DNA of 64,000 nt from Roseateles aquatilis (lineage in GTDB: Bacteria; Pseudomonadota; Gammaproteobacteria; Burkholderiales; Burkholderiaceae_C): the NCBI RefSeq assembly GCF_002205645.1, contig NZ_NIOF01000001.1:620001-684000 (forward strand), given 5' to 3'. This document shows, piece by piece, positions 29,693 to 40,118 of the stretch. The position numbers were made by a program, and so were the translations under genes. The notes under the pieces were generated by a model. The model saw only the letters and a list, made by a program, of their open reading frames with translations. It had not been told where the DNA came from and searched no databases. Each line of letters begins with the position of its first letter. Positions within the stretch are counted from its first letter, which is position 1.

Positions 29693-30487
29693 TCATCGCA
29701 CCAATTCAGTGCCTATGACAGCACCAAATTGGACGACGCCTGAGCGCAGCGCCGCATAGGCGGCCTCCATCGTGGCGGCGTCGCCCTTGACGCCCAGTTC
29801 GATGTGGCGACCCCATTGCGGATGGTCGACGCTGGGCAGCGAAAAGACCTTGATGCCGGGGAAGTCCGCCTCCACACGCTCCATCAGCGGCGTCAGCGTC
29901 GCCTCCATCGCGCCCTGCACGATCAGCGAGCGCTCGCGCGTGCCGACGGGCTGGTGCAGCGCGGCATGGCGTTCGTCCAGCACCCACTCGATCATCGGAT
30001 GGGCCATCACCGGGAAGCCGGGCACGAAGTAGACGGTGCCGACCGAGAAGCCGGGGATCTTGTTGTACGGGTTCGGAATGATGGCGGCGCCGGCCGGGAA
30101 CACGCCCATCTCCATCCGGCGCCGCGTGTCGGGGTGATCGCGTTGCGGCTCGGTGCCCTGCTCCGCCGCCATTTGCTGGACGCGTTGCCAGATGGACTCG
30201 GCGGCCTCGGGGTGCAGTTGCAAATCACGGCCGAGCGCGGCGGCGGCGGCCTGCCGCGTGTGGTCGTCCGGCGTGGCGCCGATGCCGCCGCAGCTGAACA
30301 CCAAGTCGCCGCTGCCGAACGCGGCGGCGAGTTCCACGATCAGTTGCTCGCGATCGTCGCCGAGGTACTTCGCCCAGGACAGCGACAGTCCGCGCGCGCC
30401 GAGCAGCTCGATCACCTTCGCCAGGTGCTTGTCCTGGCGCTTACCGGACAGGATCTCGTCGCCGATGATGATGAGGCCGATGTTCAT
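29693..30487 (-). CDS. Molybdopterin-binding domain protein (CinA N-terminal / MoaB-like)
   Basis: 264 residues. The MoCF_biosynth fold covers about 1-165: IGLIIIGDEILSGKRQDKH at the N-terminus and FSCGGIGATPDDHTRQAAA, the binding-loop signature of CinA, MoaB and MogA. A helical C-terminal part follows, without the CinA nicotinamide-nucleotide amidase domain. Proteins of this size are annotated as competence/damage-inducible protein A-like; ADP-ribose pyrophosphatase activity is known for some CinA N-domains, but the role here is open. The 3' end overlaps candidate NtrC sites for glnA. The EI24 gene lies upstream in the same direction with a 32-base gap. Confidence 0.88.
   Translation of the reverse strand: MNIGLIIIGDEILSGKRQDKHLAKVIELLGARGLSLSWAKYLGDDREQLIVELAAAFGSGDLVFSCGGIGATPDDHTRQAAAAALGRDLQLHPEAAESIWQRVQQMAAEQGTEPQRDHPDTRRRMEMGVFPAGAAIIPNPYNKIPGFSVGTVYFVPGFPVMAHPMIEWVLDERHAALHQPVGTRERSLIVQGAMEATLTPLMERVEADFPGIKVFSLPSVDHPQWGRHIELGVKGDAATMEAAYAALRSGVVQFGAVIGTELVR
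29698..29712 (-). promoter_or_regulatory. NtrC enhancer candidate overlapping the 3' end of the upstream gene
   Basis: GCACC-AATTC-AGTGC is an exact match to GCACY-N5-RGTGC. It sits about 165 bases upstream of the sigma-54 element, a usual enhancer distance, and overlaps the last codons of the CinA-like gene. Further half-sites GGTGCA (29687) and GCACC (29721) flank it. Confidence 0.5.
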
Positions 30488-30519
30488 GCGAAGGGGTCCT
30501 CGGAAAACTCAGGGGAGCC

Positions 30520-31461
30520 TCAGGGATTGAGCGGCCTGGGCCGGTCGAGCGCGGGCGGGCCGGGCTCGGGGTCGTCGGCGATCAGCGGCGGGGCGGTCGC
30601 GTAGTTGGCCGGCAGCGCATCCATCACCGGATCGGGGGCGCGTTCGGCGTGGGTGTCGGCGCGGCGCATCTCCTGCAGCGCGGCCAGCGCGTAATGCGCG
30701 AACCACAACGAGCTGAAGGCGAAGACCAGCGTCGACAGGAACACGAAGACCAGGATGAAGAGCGGCGCGAAGACGAAGGCCAAGGCGCCCAGCGCCCAGA
30801 TCGCCGCCGGCGCGGCGCCCAGGTAACCGGTCACCAGCCCGAGCGCCAGCAGCGGCAGGCGGTGCTCGGCGAGCAGCCGGCGCCGCTCCGCGCCGGACGC
30901 GAAATCGGCGAGCACGTCGAAGGTGAACACGCGATACGACAGCCAGCCCAGCACCAGCGGCGGCACGATCAGCGCGACCGGCGGAATGAGCCAGAACGGC
31001 AGCGACAGCACCAGCGCGATCAGCGCGATCAGCGTGTGCCCCAGCCCCCACGACAGGCCGGCGATGAAGCCGGCGCCGTGCTTGCGCTCCAGGCCCGCGA
31101 AGCGGCGCTGCGCGACCAGATCGGCCATCGACGGCGTCATCATCGTCGCCACCAGCAACAGGCACAGCACGACCAGCACCGGCGCCGCCATCGCCACCAC
31201 GATGATGGGCGCGATGACCGTGCGGAAGCCGCTGGCGCCCAGGCTGTCCAGCCACTTCAGCAGGCTGTCCACCAGGCTCCACGATTCCAGTGTCGCGCGG
31301 ACGGCCGCCACGGCGCCTTCCCAGAAGAAGTAGCCCAGCCCGAACGACAGCACGCCCAGCAGGATCAGCGGCAGCAGCGACCAGCCAATGACCCGCGGAT
31401 GCAGGCAGTACGCCATCGCGCGCCAGAAGGAGTCCGCGACACGGCTCATCGGCTTGATCAT
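30520..31461 (-). CDS. EI24 domain (CysZ-like) membrane protein
   Basis: 313 residues with about six to seven hydrophobic segments (25-47, 85-110, 135-180, 205-255) typical of the EI24/CysZ family; the soluble tail (270-313) is Pro/Asp-rich. CysZ itself is a sulfate permease, but most betaproteobacterial EI24 proteins have no tested function. The start codon overlaps the stop of the upstream sterol desaturase family gene by one base (TGATG), so the two are translationally coupled. The CinA-like gene follows closely, making a three-gene transcript likely. Confidence 0.83.
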   Translation of the reverse strand: MIKPMSRVADSFWRAMAYCLHPRVIGWSLLPLILLGVLSFGLGYFFWEGAVAAVRATLESWSLVDSLLKWLDSLGASGFRTVIAPIIVVAMAAPVLVVLCLLLVATMMTPSMADLVAQRRFAGLERKHGAGFIAGLSWGLGHTLIALIALVLSLPFWLIPPVALIVPPLVLGWLSYRVFTFDVLADFASGAERRRLLAEHRLPLLALGLVTGYLGAAPAAIWALGALAFVFAPLFILVFVFLSTLVFAFSSLWFAHYALAALQEMRRADTHAERAPDPVMDALPANYATAPPLIADDPEPGPPALDRPRPLNP

Positions 31462-32516
31462 CAGTCGTTCCCTCCGGCCGGCGCGCCACCGGCGATGTTG
31501 GTCTTGGATGCGGACGAGGCCGCGGCGCCGCCGCCCGGCGCGGACGCGATCTTGTCACGTCCGGCGAGCCGCTTCAGACCCAGCCACTGCTGCGCCCAGA
31601 AGCCGCGGCCATAGTCGCGCCCGCCCTCTTCCGGCAACTGGTCGCGCACGCCGGTCGGGTCCCAGCGGTTCTCGAAACTGGCGGTGCGGAACAGCACGTC
31701 CCAGATCGGCAGCATCACCGCGAAGTTGTGGCCACCCAGCGTGCCGCGGCCGAAGCCTTCGTGGCCGATGCCGATCGAATGATGCAGGCGGTGGAAGCGC
31801 GGGCTCACGAGCAGACGCTCGCCGATCAGGCCGAAGCTGACCCGCAGGTTCGCGTGCTGCAGGTTCTCCAGCAACTGCGAGATCGCCACCAGCGCGACGA
31901 ACTGGCCCGGGCCGACGCCGATCAGACGCGCCACCAACACGACGGCGCCGTCGATCAGCAGGTCGTCGAGCAAGTGGTTGCGGCTGTCGCTCCACATCGT
32001 CATCTGGCGCTGGCTGTGGTGCAGCGAATGCAGCGCCCACCACCAGTTCCACGAATGCTGCGCGCGATGCAACCAGTACTGCAGCAGATCGAAGACGACG
32101 AGGTAGAGCGCGAAGCTGACCCACGCCGTGTCGGTCACGCCGGGCCAGATCGCGTCCAGCTGGAAGGTCGGGATGCCCCACAGCCGCATCTGGCCGACGA
32201 CCGCGTCGAAGGCCGGCTCCAGCGAGAAGAACGTCGCCAGCCGGAACAGCCCCAGCCGCTGGATCAGCGTGTAGACGATGTCGACGCGGATGGCGTGGCG
32301 ATCGGTGACCGCCTCGGCCGGCCGCCAGCGCTGCAGCGAGCCGATCACCGCCAGCATCACCACGATCTGGATCATGCCGACCAGCAGCCAGCCGGTCGCG
32401 TCGAAGGCGTCCTCCAGCAGGTTGCCGTAGCCGAGCCCGAAGACGATCGGCTGAATGACGCTTTCGAACAGCGCCTGCTGCGCCTGTCCGAACAGATCGG
32501 TGAACCAGTCCATCAC
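31461..32516 (-). CDS. Sterol desaturase / fatty acid hydroxylase family membrane protein
   Basis: About 351 residues, starting at GTG 32516 (nine bases after GGAGG) or at the next codon ATG 32513. Four to five membrane helices. The di-iron histidine clusters of the family are present: HRAQHSWNWWWALHSLHHS and, after another helix, RFHRLHHSIGIGHEG. Members insert O2 into lipid alkyl chains or sterols. The bacterial substrate here is unknown; ornithine-lipid or fatty-acid hydroxylation is possible. The one-base overlap with the EI24 gene downstream suggests a shared membrane role. Confidence 0.88.
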   Translation of the reverse strand: MMDWFTDLFGQAQQALFESVIQPIVFGLGYGNLLEDAFDATGWLLVGMIQIVVMLAVIGSLQRWRPAEAVTDRHAIRVDIVYTLIQRLGLFRLATFFSLEPAFDAVVGQMRLWGIPTFQLDAIWPGVTDTAWVSFALYLVVFDLLQYWLHRAQHSWNWWWALHSLHHSQRQMTMWSDSRNHLLDDLLIDGAVVLVARLIGVGPGQFVALVAISQLLENLQHANLRVSFGLIGERLLVSPRFHRLHHSIGIGHEGFGRGTLGGHNFAVMLPIWDVLFRTASFENRWDPTGVRDQLPEEGGRDYGRGFWAQQWLGLKRLAGRDKIASAPGGGAAASSASKTNIAGGAPAGGND

Positions 32517-32597
32517 GAGATCAGGCCTCCATCCTCGATAAGGTCCATGCGTGCGCGCGTCGACGTCAACTTCACTTCCACGTGAACGCCGCCGACA

Positions 32598-33446
32598 TCA
32601 ACGCGCCTTGCCCGCCTTCAGCGCGAATGCCTCGGCCGGCTTGCGCATCCACGCGACGTAGTCCGGATGATCGCGCAACGGCGCGAAGCACATGCCGCGG
32701 GACTTCAAGCCCTGCAGCAGCGGCTCCAGCACCGTCGGCGCCCACGGGTCCTGGCGCGACCAGATGCCCAGGTGCGCCATCAGGATATCGCCCGGCTTGA
32801 TGCGTCGCAGCGCCTGCTCCAGCAGCGCCTGGTTGGGGAACTTGTCGCTCGGCAGTTCGTCGCCGAGGAAGCCGCCCGCGCTCCAGCCGACATGGCGGAA
32901 GCCGCAGGCCTGCGCCGCCGCCAGCAGCGCCGGCGAGGTGCGCCCGGCGGGCGCGCGGAAGATCATCGACATCGGCCGACCGGTCATTTCCAGGAAGCGC
33001 TGCGCGGGACGCTTCAGGTCCTCGCAGTACTCGGCCGCGGTCATCACGACGGTCTGGGGCACCTGCTCGCCGGCGGCGCGGCGGAAGCGGAACCTGTTGT
33101 CCGGCAGGTCCGCCGACCAGGCGTCGTGGTACCAGGTGTGCGAGCCGAAGTCGTGGCCCTGCTCCGCCAATGACTTCCACCACGGCGCCCACTTGTCGTC
33201 GAGCGTCTGGCCGCCGTCCATCGTCGGCTCCTGCGCCAGGAAGAAGGTGGCCTTGGCGTCGAAACGCTTGAGGGTGTCGACGATCAACGGCGCGACGCCC
33301 ATGTGGCCGGTGTCGAAGGTGAGGTACACGGGCTTGTCGCACGCGGCCGGCGTCGGAGACTGCGCTTGCGGTTGCGCCCCCAGGGTGGCGAAGGACAGGC
33401 CGAGCACCAGCGCGGCACCGCGACACAGGACGGACGGGATCTTCAC
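32598..33446 (-). CDS. Polysaccharide deacetylase (NodB domain), secreted
   Basis: 282 residues with a signal peptide (about 1-24, GLSFATLGA). The NodB homology domain shows motif 1 as TFDTGH (43-48; catalytic Asp45, with Thr in place of the usual second Asp), motif 2 as SHTWYH with zinc ligands His103 and His107, motif 3 as RAPAGRT, and a late HLGIW block. The enzyme removes acetyl groups from a glycan such as peptidoglycan or an exopolysaccharide. The second Asp of TFDDG normally binds the metal, so its loss may change metal use. It is 28 bases downstream of a beta-propeller gene in the same direction. Confidence 0.87.
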   Translation of the reverse strand: MKIPSVLCRGAALVLGLSFATLGAQPQAQSPTPAACDKPVYLTFDTGHMGVAPLIVDTLKRFDAKATFFLAQEPTMDGGQTLDDKWAPWWKSLAEQGHDFGSHTWYHDAWSADLPDNRFRFRRAAGEQVPQTVVMTAAEYCEDLKRPAQRFLEMTGRPMSMIFRAPAGRTSPALLAAAQACGFRHVGWSAGGFLGDELPSDKFPNQALLEQALRRIKPGDILMAHLGIWSRQDPWAPTVLEPLLQGLKSRGMCFAPLRDHPDYVAWMRKPAEAFALKAGKAR

Positions 33447-33474
33447 GGGACTGCCTTCGTCTGCGCGCGGGCGG

Positions 33475-34500
33475 TCACTGGCGCGGCATCTGGTCGAGCG
33501 TCCAGACGCCGTGTGGCGACTTGCCGACCTTCACCTGCTGCAGGATCTGCTTGGTCTGCAGGTCCATGATCGTCAGCTTGCGAGCCCAGCGCGACGTGAA
33601 CATCAGCGTGCGGCCGTCGGGCAGGATCTCCATGTCATCGGGACCGCCGGGCGCCTTCAGCGTGTCGACGACGGTGAAGTCCGCCAGCGAGATCTTGCTG
33701 ATGGTGTTGGCCGCGCGGTTGCTGACCAGCACATGGCGCTTGTCGCCGAGCGCGCGGAAGGAGTGCGCGCCGTCGCCGGTCTCCAGCTTCTTGACCAGCC
33801 GGGGCTGCGCGCCGCTGACGTCATAGACCTCGACGCTGCGCTCGCCGGTCAGCGCGACCAGCAAGTGCTTGTCGTCGGGCGTCAGGTACAGGTCGGCGGG
33901 CAGCTTGCCGACGGGGATCTTCCAGCGCGGCGCCATCGTGTTCAGGTCGATCGCGAGCAACTCGCTGCTGTCCTGCAGGCTGGCGTAGACGACGGAGCTC
34001 CTGCTGTCGATCGACAGGTGGCTGGGCGTCTTCGGCGCCGAGAAGCGCTTGAACAGCGCCAGCGGCTCTGTCGCGTTCTGCGGCTGCCACTTGTAGATGT
34101 CGACGTGGTCCAGCCGGTTGCCGGCCAGCACCAGCCACTTCATGTCGGGCGAGAAGCGCAGGTGGTACGGATCAGGAATGCCGCGCACGGTGCGCTGCAC
34201 CTCGGCGGTCACCGGATCGAGGAAGGTCAACGAATCGCCCAGCGCGTTCGCCACGACCATCGTCTTGCGGTCGGGCGTCAGGTACAGGTGATGCGGCTCC
34301 TTGCCGGTCGGGATGCGCTTGATCTCGCGGAAGCCCTTGGGGTCGATCACGCTGATGTCGGCGTCGAGCGAGTTCAGCACGAAGATCGGGCTGGTGGCGC
34401 CGTTGCCGGTCGTCGCCGAGGCGGGCGTGCCGGCGAACGATGCGACGAGACCGAAGGACAGGGCCAGGGCGGCGAACGGCCGCGCAGAACTGAACAGCAT
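33475..34500 (-). CDS. YncE-like seven-bladed beta-propeller, exported
   Basis: 341 residues from the ATG at 34500, preceded by GAGGAA; the frame is open to a TTG four codons earlier. A signal peptide ends near ASA (about 28). The rest is made of about seven repeats with blocks such as PHHLYLTPDRKTMVVAN, PYHLRFSPDMKWLVLAG and PADLYLTPDDKHLLVA, the YVTN/lactonase-like propeller pattern. It probably sits in the periplasm. Related proteins bind DNA, c-type cytochromes or cell-wall components, so no function is assigned. The deacetylase gene follows at 28 bases, so both may act on the same surface polymer. Confidence 0.85.
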   Translation of the reverse strand: MLFSSARPFAALALSFGLVASFAGTPASATTGNGATSPIFVLNSLDADISVIDPKGFREIKRIPTGKEPHHLYLTPDRKTMVVANALGDSLTFLDPVTAEVQRTVRGIPDPYHLRFSPDMKWLVLAGNRLDHVDIYKWQPQNATEPLALFKRFSAPKTPSHLSIDSRSSVVYASLQDSSELLAIDLNTMAPRWKIPVGKLPADLYLTPDDKHLLVALTGERSVEVYDVSGAQPRLVKKLETGDGAHSFRALGDKRHVLVSNRAANTISKISLADFTVVDTLKAPGGPDDMEILPDGRTLMFTSRWARKLTIMDLQTKQILQQVKVGKSPHGVWTLDQMPRQ

Positions 34501-34705
34501 GGAGTTCCTCAACAGGGGGATGCGCGACGCGCGTGGCCCCGGTCGAGGACGAGGGCGGCAACGACGCAGCGCGCGCAGCCCTCAAGTGTAGGCGGGTTGA
34601 CCCTGAGCCCGAGACTGAAGAAGGCCGTCGATGCCCCGGTTCATGCAGGGCCCGGCGCGCCCAGTGCACAAGTCTTGAGGCGGCCTGAACGTCCGCGCCG
34701 CACGC

Positions 34706-34736
34706 CAGACTTGCCGCCAGCATTGCGGCAAGTCTG
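34706..34736. repeat. Perfect 12-bp inverted repeat with 7-base loop
   Basis: CAGACTTGCCGC pairs with GCGGCAAGTCTG around CAGCATT in the 277-base gap between the AIM24 gene and the propeller gene. It could end the AIM24 transcript or be an operator for the propeller operon; no U-run follows on either strand. Confidence 0.6.
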
Positions 34737-34777
34737 CGCACGGGGAATCGGACGGGCGACAGGATCGCCCGCCGCGC

Positions 34778-35590
34778 TCACTCGTCGTCGCCGCCGAGGA
34801 TGCCGCCGAGCAGGCCACCTGCCGCGAAGCCGCCCAGGATCGAGCCCTCTTCACGCGAGCCGCCACGCTGCGGCGCGGCCGCGAACACGCGCGACGCCAG
34901 GCGCGAGAACGGCAGGCTCTGCAGCCAGACCTCGCCAGGGCCGGTCATCTTCGCGAGGAACAGGCCCTCGCCACCGAACAGGGCGGTCTTGATCTTGCCC
35001 ACGTACTGGATCTCGAAGCTCACGTTCGGCGTGTAGGCCACGACGCAGCCGGTGTCCACCAGCACCGTCTGCCCCGGCTGGAGCGTACGACGAACCACGG
35101 TACCCCCCGCATGCACGAAGGCCAGCCCATCACCATCGAGCTTCTGCATGATGAACCCTTCGCCACCGAAGAAGCCAGTCGACAGGCGCTGCTGGATCGC
35201 GATCCCCAGCGAGACGCCGCGGGCCGCGCAAAGGAACGCGTCCTTCTGGCAGATCAGCGTACCGCCGAGTTGGCGCAGATCCATGGGGAGGATCTTGCCC
35301 GGATAGGGCGCCGCGAAAGCGACCCGCTGTTTGCCATGGGTCTGATTCGTGTAGATCGTGGTGAACAGAGACTCTCCGGTCACCAGCCGCTTGCCGGCGC
35401 CCAGCAACTTCCCGAAGAACCCGCCCTGATTGGCGGACCCGTCGCCGAACACCGTGTCCATGCCGATGCCGGCATCCATGAACATCATGCTGCCGGCTTC
35501 GCCGATCGCAGCCTCGCCGGGGTCGAGTTCGACCTCGACGAACTGCATCTCGGCGCCCTTGATTTCGTAGTCAACAACATCCATGGCCAT
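34778..35590 (-). CDS. AIM24 / TIGR00266 family protein
   Basis: 270 residues from the ATG at 35590; AGAGGG lies about ten bases upstream, and a second ATG two codons later or an upstream GTG are possible. No signal peptide. The family pattern is clear: LDPGEAAIGEAGSMMFMD near the N-terminus, repeated beta-strand elements with GGEGFIMQKLDGDG and GGEGLFLAKMTGPGEV, and a glycine-rich tail GGFAAGGLLGGILGG. AIM24 proteins are beta-helical trimers; the mitochondrial member shapes inner-membrane organisation, while bacterial roles are not established. It stands alone, divergent from the IclR gene at 35665. Confidence 0.9.
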   Translation of the reverse strand: MAMDVVDYEIKGAEMQFVEVELDPGEAAIGEAGSMMFMDAGIGMDTVFGDGSANQGGFFGKLLGAGKRLVTGESLFTTIYTNQTHGKQRVAFAAPYPGKILPMDLRQLGGTLICQKDAFLCAARGVSLGIAIQQRLSTGFFGGEGFIMQKLDGDGLAFVHAGGTVVRRTLQPGQTVLVDTGCVVAYTPNVSFEIQYVGKIKTALFGGEGLFLAKMTGPGEVWLQSLPFSRLASRVFAAAPQRGGSREEGSILGGFAAGGLLGGILGGDDE

Positions 35591-35664
35591 GGTGATCACC
35601 CTCTGTCACATCTCAAAGAACGGGGCGCGATGTTAACGTTTCGCGGCCTTTCTATACTGCGGTC

Positions 35665-36468
35665 ATGACGCCCATGTCTTCTGACGAAAGCGCAACAATC
35701 CTCAAGCCCGGCGACAGCTACGTGCAGTCATTTGCCCGGGGTTTGTCGGTGATCCGGGCCTTCGGCGCGGACGCTCCCCGGCAGACGCTCACCGAAGTCG
35801 CCCGCCGCTGCGGGCTCACCCGCGCCGGCGCCCGGCGCATCCTCCTGACCCTGCAGACGCTCGGCTACGTGCGCGCCGAGGGCCGGCTCTTCGAGCTCAC
35901 GCCGAAGATCCTCGATCTCGGGTTCGCGTACCTCTCCTCGCAGCCGCTGTGGCAATTCGCCGAGCCCCTGGTGCTGCAACTGTCCAGCGACCTGAAGGAG
36001 TCCAGCTCCATCGCCGTGCTCGACGGCGCGGACATCGTCTTCGTCGTGCGTGTGCCGGCCCGCAAGGTCATGAGCACGACCATCGGCGTCGGCAGCCGCT
36101 TGCCCGCCTGGGCGACGGCCATCGGCCGGGTGCTGCTGGCCTCGCTGCCGGTGGAGGAGCGCGAGGTGCAGGTGGCGCGGACCGATCTGGTCCCGTTCAC
36201 CGCCCTCACGGTGCGCTCGCACGACGACCTGCGCGCCCAGGTCGAGCAGGCGCGTCGCCAGCACTGGTGCCTGGTGGACCAGGAGCTGGAGGACGGGGTC
36301 GTGTCGGTCGCGGTGCCGATCACCGGTCGAGATGGCAAGGTGATCGCCGCGGTCAACCTCAGCACGCATGCTGGCCGCACGCCGCCGCAGTTGCTGCTGG
36401 ATCAAGGCCTGCCGCGGCTGCAGGAGACGGCTCAGAGCATCTCCCGACTGCTGCAGATCAAGGGCTGA
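35665..36468 (+). CDS. IclR family regulator, PcaR/PcaU/PobR-like
   Basis: 267 residues. The N-terminal winged helix-turn-helix covers about 18-80 (SFARGLSVIRAFGADAPRQT, TEVARRCGLTRAGARRILL), and the effector domain runs to the end. The start SYVQSFARGL and the VPARKVMSTTIGVGSRLPA block are typical of the PcaR/PobR branch, which controls protocatechuate and 4-hydroxybenzoate pathways. No such pathway gene is adjacent, so the targets are unknown. It ends at a very strong terminator shared with the convergent aspartate decarboxylase gene. Confidence 0.88.
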   Translation: MTPMSSDESATILKPGDSYVQSFARGLSVIRAFGADAPRQTLTEVARRCGLTRAGARRILLTLQTLGYVRAEGRLFELTPKILDLGFAYLSSQPLWQFAEPLVLQLSSDLKESSSIAVLDGADIVFVVRVPARKVMSTTIGVGSRLPAWATAIGRVLLASLPVEEREVQVARTDLVPFTALTVRSHDDLRAQVEQARRQHWCLVDQELEDGVVSVAVPITGRDGKVIAAVNLSTHAGRTPPQLLLDQGLPRLQETAQSISRLLQIKG

Positions 36469-36511
36469 TCGACCGCGCCGCGGGCTTGCACGCCGCGTCA
36501 TTCGAGAAACG

Positions 36512-36545
36512 AGGCGGGCCGCGTTGAACACAACGCGGCCCGCCT
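36512..36545. terminator. Strong terminator between the IclR and aspartate decarboxylase genes
   Basis: A perfect 15-bp stem (AGGCGGGCCGCGTTG with its complement) around AACA, followed by TTCATT on the plus strand. It lies between convergent genes and can serve both. Confidence 0.88.
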
Positions 36546-36590
36546 TTCATTCGACCGCGCCCGGGAGGGCGATCGTGTCATTCGTGTCGG

Positions 36591-38219
<1,629 letters not shown>

Positions 38220-39905
38220 TCAAGCGAAAGCGATGATCAACGGCCCCAGCAACGTCAGGAAGACGTTCGCGAGGGCATAGGTGATGGCGAAGGGAACGGT
38301 CGGCACGTTGTTGCCGGCCTTGTCCAGTACTTCGCCGAACGCGGGATTCGCGCTGCGCGCGCCGCTCAGGGCGCCGGCGAAGACCGCGACGTTGTCGTAG
38401 CGCAGCACGTACCGACCGAAGAGCATCGCGATCAGCAGCGGGATCACGGTGACCAGCACGCCCAGCAGGAACAGCTTGATCCCCTGATCCATGATGGTGT
38501 GCACCGCCTGCTGGCCGGATTGCAGGCCCACCATCGCGACGAAGCCCGCCAGGCCCAGGTCGCGCATCAGCGTCGACGCGGCGGTGGGCAGGTTGCCCGC
38601 GGTATGCCGGCGGCTGCGCCACCACCCGAACAGCAGGCCGCTCAGCAGCGCCCCGCCGCCGCTGCCCAGGGTGATGGGCACCGGCCCCGCGCGCACCACG
38701 AGCAAGCCGATCAGCAGGCCCACGGTGATGCCGAAGCCATGGAACACGAAATCGGTCTTGTCGCTGGGAAGGACCACCGGCCCCACCGACTGCGCGGCGC
38801 GCTGGATGTCGGCGCTGGCGCCGAACAAGGTCACCATGTCCCCCGGCAGCACCACCGTCTCCGGCCGGATCGGCACCGGCGAGCCCGCGCGCAGCAGCGC
38901 CAGCGCGTAGACGCCGTGCCTCACGCCCTCGGACAGGTTGGTGATGATCTCGCCCACCGGGCGATTCAGGTACTGCGGGTTGGCGATGGACACGTCGCGC
39001 TTGACCATCACCAGGTCCATGCCTTCGGTGCTGTGGTCCTCCTCGCCGATCACGCCGGCCTGCGCCACGACGGCCCGCCGACGCCCGACGAGCAGGATGC
39101 GGTCGCCGACCTCCAGCGCCAACTGTCCCGCGACGCCGATCTCGGCGCCGTCGCGCTGCAGGCGCTCCACGGTCACGGCGCCCACGGGGCCGCTGCTCTC
39201 CACACCTTGCACGGTCAGGCCCGCCTGGGTGACGCGGATGACGCGGCCCACAATGTCCGGCAGCGCGTTCGATTCGTCCACCCCGTACAGGCGCACGCCC
39301 TTGAGCTGCTCCTGCTCCGCCTGGACCGCGTCCTCGCGGATCTTGCGCCTCGTGAACCACTCCAGCAGATTCACGCAGATGAGGATGGCGCCGAACGATC
39401 CGAAGATGTAGGTGACGGCATAACCGATGGCCACGTTGGCCTGCATCGTCTGCACGGCTTCAGGGGACAGGCCGAGCTTCTCGATCGCGGAGCCGGCCGT
39501 GCCGATGATGGCGGACTGCGTCATGCCGCCCGCGGCAAGCCCCGCCGCCAGGCCCTTGTCCAGGCCGAACACCCGGGCGATCACCAGCACGGTGAGCAGC
39601 CCCGACAGCGCCACCACGACCGCCATGGAGATCTCGCGCAGCGATTGGCGCCCCAGCGAGCGGAAGAACTGCGGACCGCTCTCGAAGCCGACCGCGTAGA
39701 TGAACAACGCGAACAGCACGGCCTTGATGCCGGAGTCGATGTGGACGCCGACCTGGCTCACGGCCACGGCCGCCAGCAGGGAGCCCGCCACGCCGCCGAG
39801 CTGAAAGGAGCCGAACTTGAACTTGCCGATCCAGTAGCCGATGGCCAAGGACAGGAACAGCGCGAGCTCGGGAGACTGGTGAAAAACGGATTGGATGAAC
39901 GCCAA
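38220..39905 (-). CDS. aspT: Aspartate:alanine antiporter AspT
   Basis: 561 residues starting at TTG 39905, preceded by AGGGAG. Upstream ATG codons in the frame give a non-membrane leader, whereas the TTG start gives the usual short N-terminus before helix 1 (SPELALFLSLAIGYWIGKF). The AAE exchanger pattern shows two membrane halves of about five helices around a central hydrophilic region (about 180-355) with two TrkA_C-like segments (GDRILLVGRRRAVV, GDMVTLFGASADI). The conserved GxxxG-type helix AGLAAGGMTQSAIIGTAGSAI and its counterpart GALSGARSANPAFG are present. It swaps external aspartate(1-) for internal alanine(0), working with AspD downstream. Confidence 0.93.
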   Translation of the reverse strand: MAFIQSVFHQSPELALFLSLAIGYWIGKFKFGSFQLGGVAGSLLAAVAVSQVGVHIDSGIKAVLFALFIYAVGFESGPQFFRSLGRQSLREISMAVVVALSGLLTVLVIARVFGLDKGLAAGLAAGGMTQSAIIGTAGSAIEKLGLSPEAVQTMQANVAIGYAVTYIFGSFGAILICVNLLEWFTRRKIREDAVQAEQEQLKGVRLYGVDESNALPDIVGRVIRVTQAGLTVQGVESSGPVGAVTVERLQRDGAEIGVAGQLALEVGDRILLVGRRRAVVAQAGVIGEEDHSTEGMDLVMVKRDVSIANPQYLNRPVGEIITNLSEGVRHGVYALALLRAGSPVPIRPETVVLPGDMVTLFGASADIQRAAQSVGPVVLPSDKTDFVFHGFGITVGLLIGLLVVRAGPVPITLGSGGGALLSGLLFGWWRSRRHTAGNLPTAASTLMRDLGLAGFVAMVGLQSGQQAVHTIMDQGIKLFLLGVLVTVIPLLIAMLFGRYVLRYDNVAVFAGALSGARSANPAFGEVLDKAGNNVPTVPFAITYALANVFLTLLGPLIIAFA

Positions 39906-40069
39906 TTTTTTCTCCCTGTTTGCGACCCAGACTAACGCAAGCCCCGTCGTCATCGGCCATATCCCCAGGCGCGCATGGCCCTTCACTCAACACTTGACCC
40001 CGTCGGGGCGGCGGGGTTATATACCGGCGCGCGAGACGACCCGGCGCGGACGCGGCCCGCGGCTGGACG

Positions 40070-40098
40070 AAAAAAAGGCTGCCCGAGGGCAGCCTTTT
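40070..40098 (-). terminator. Intrinsic terminator of the phaCAB operon
   Basis: A perfect inverted repeat AAAAGGCTGCCC / GGGCAGCCTTTT. On the minus strand a U-run follows the stem. It starts 21 bases after the phaB stop codon. Confidence 0.92.
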
Positions 40099-40118
40099 CG
40101 CGGGCGCGAGGCTGAGGA

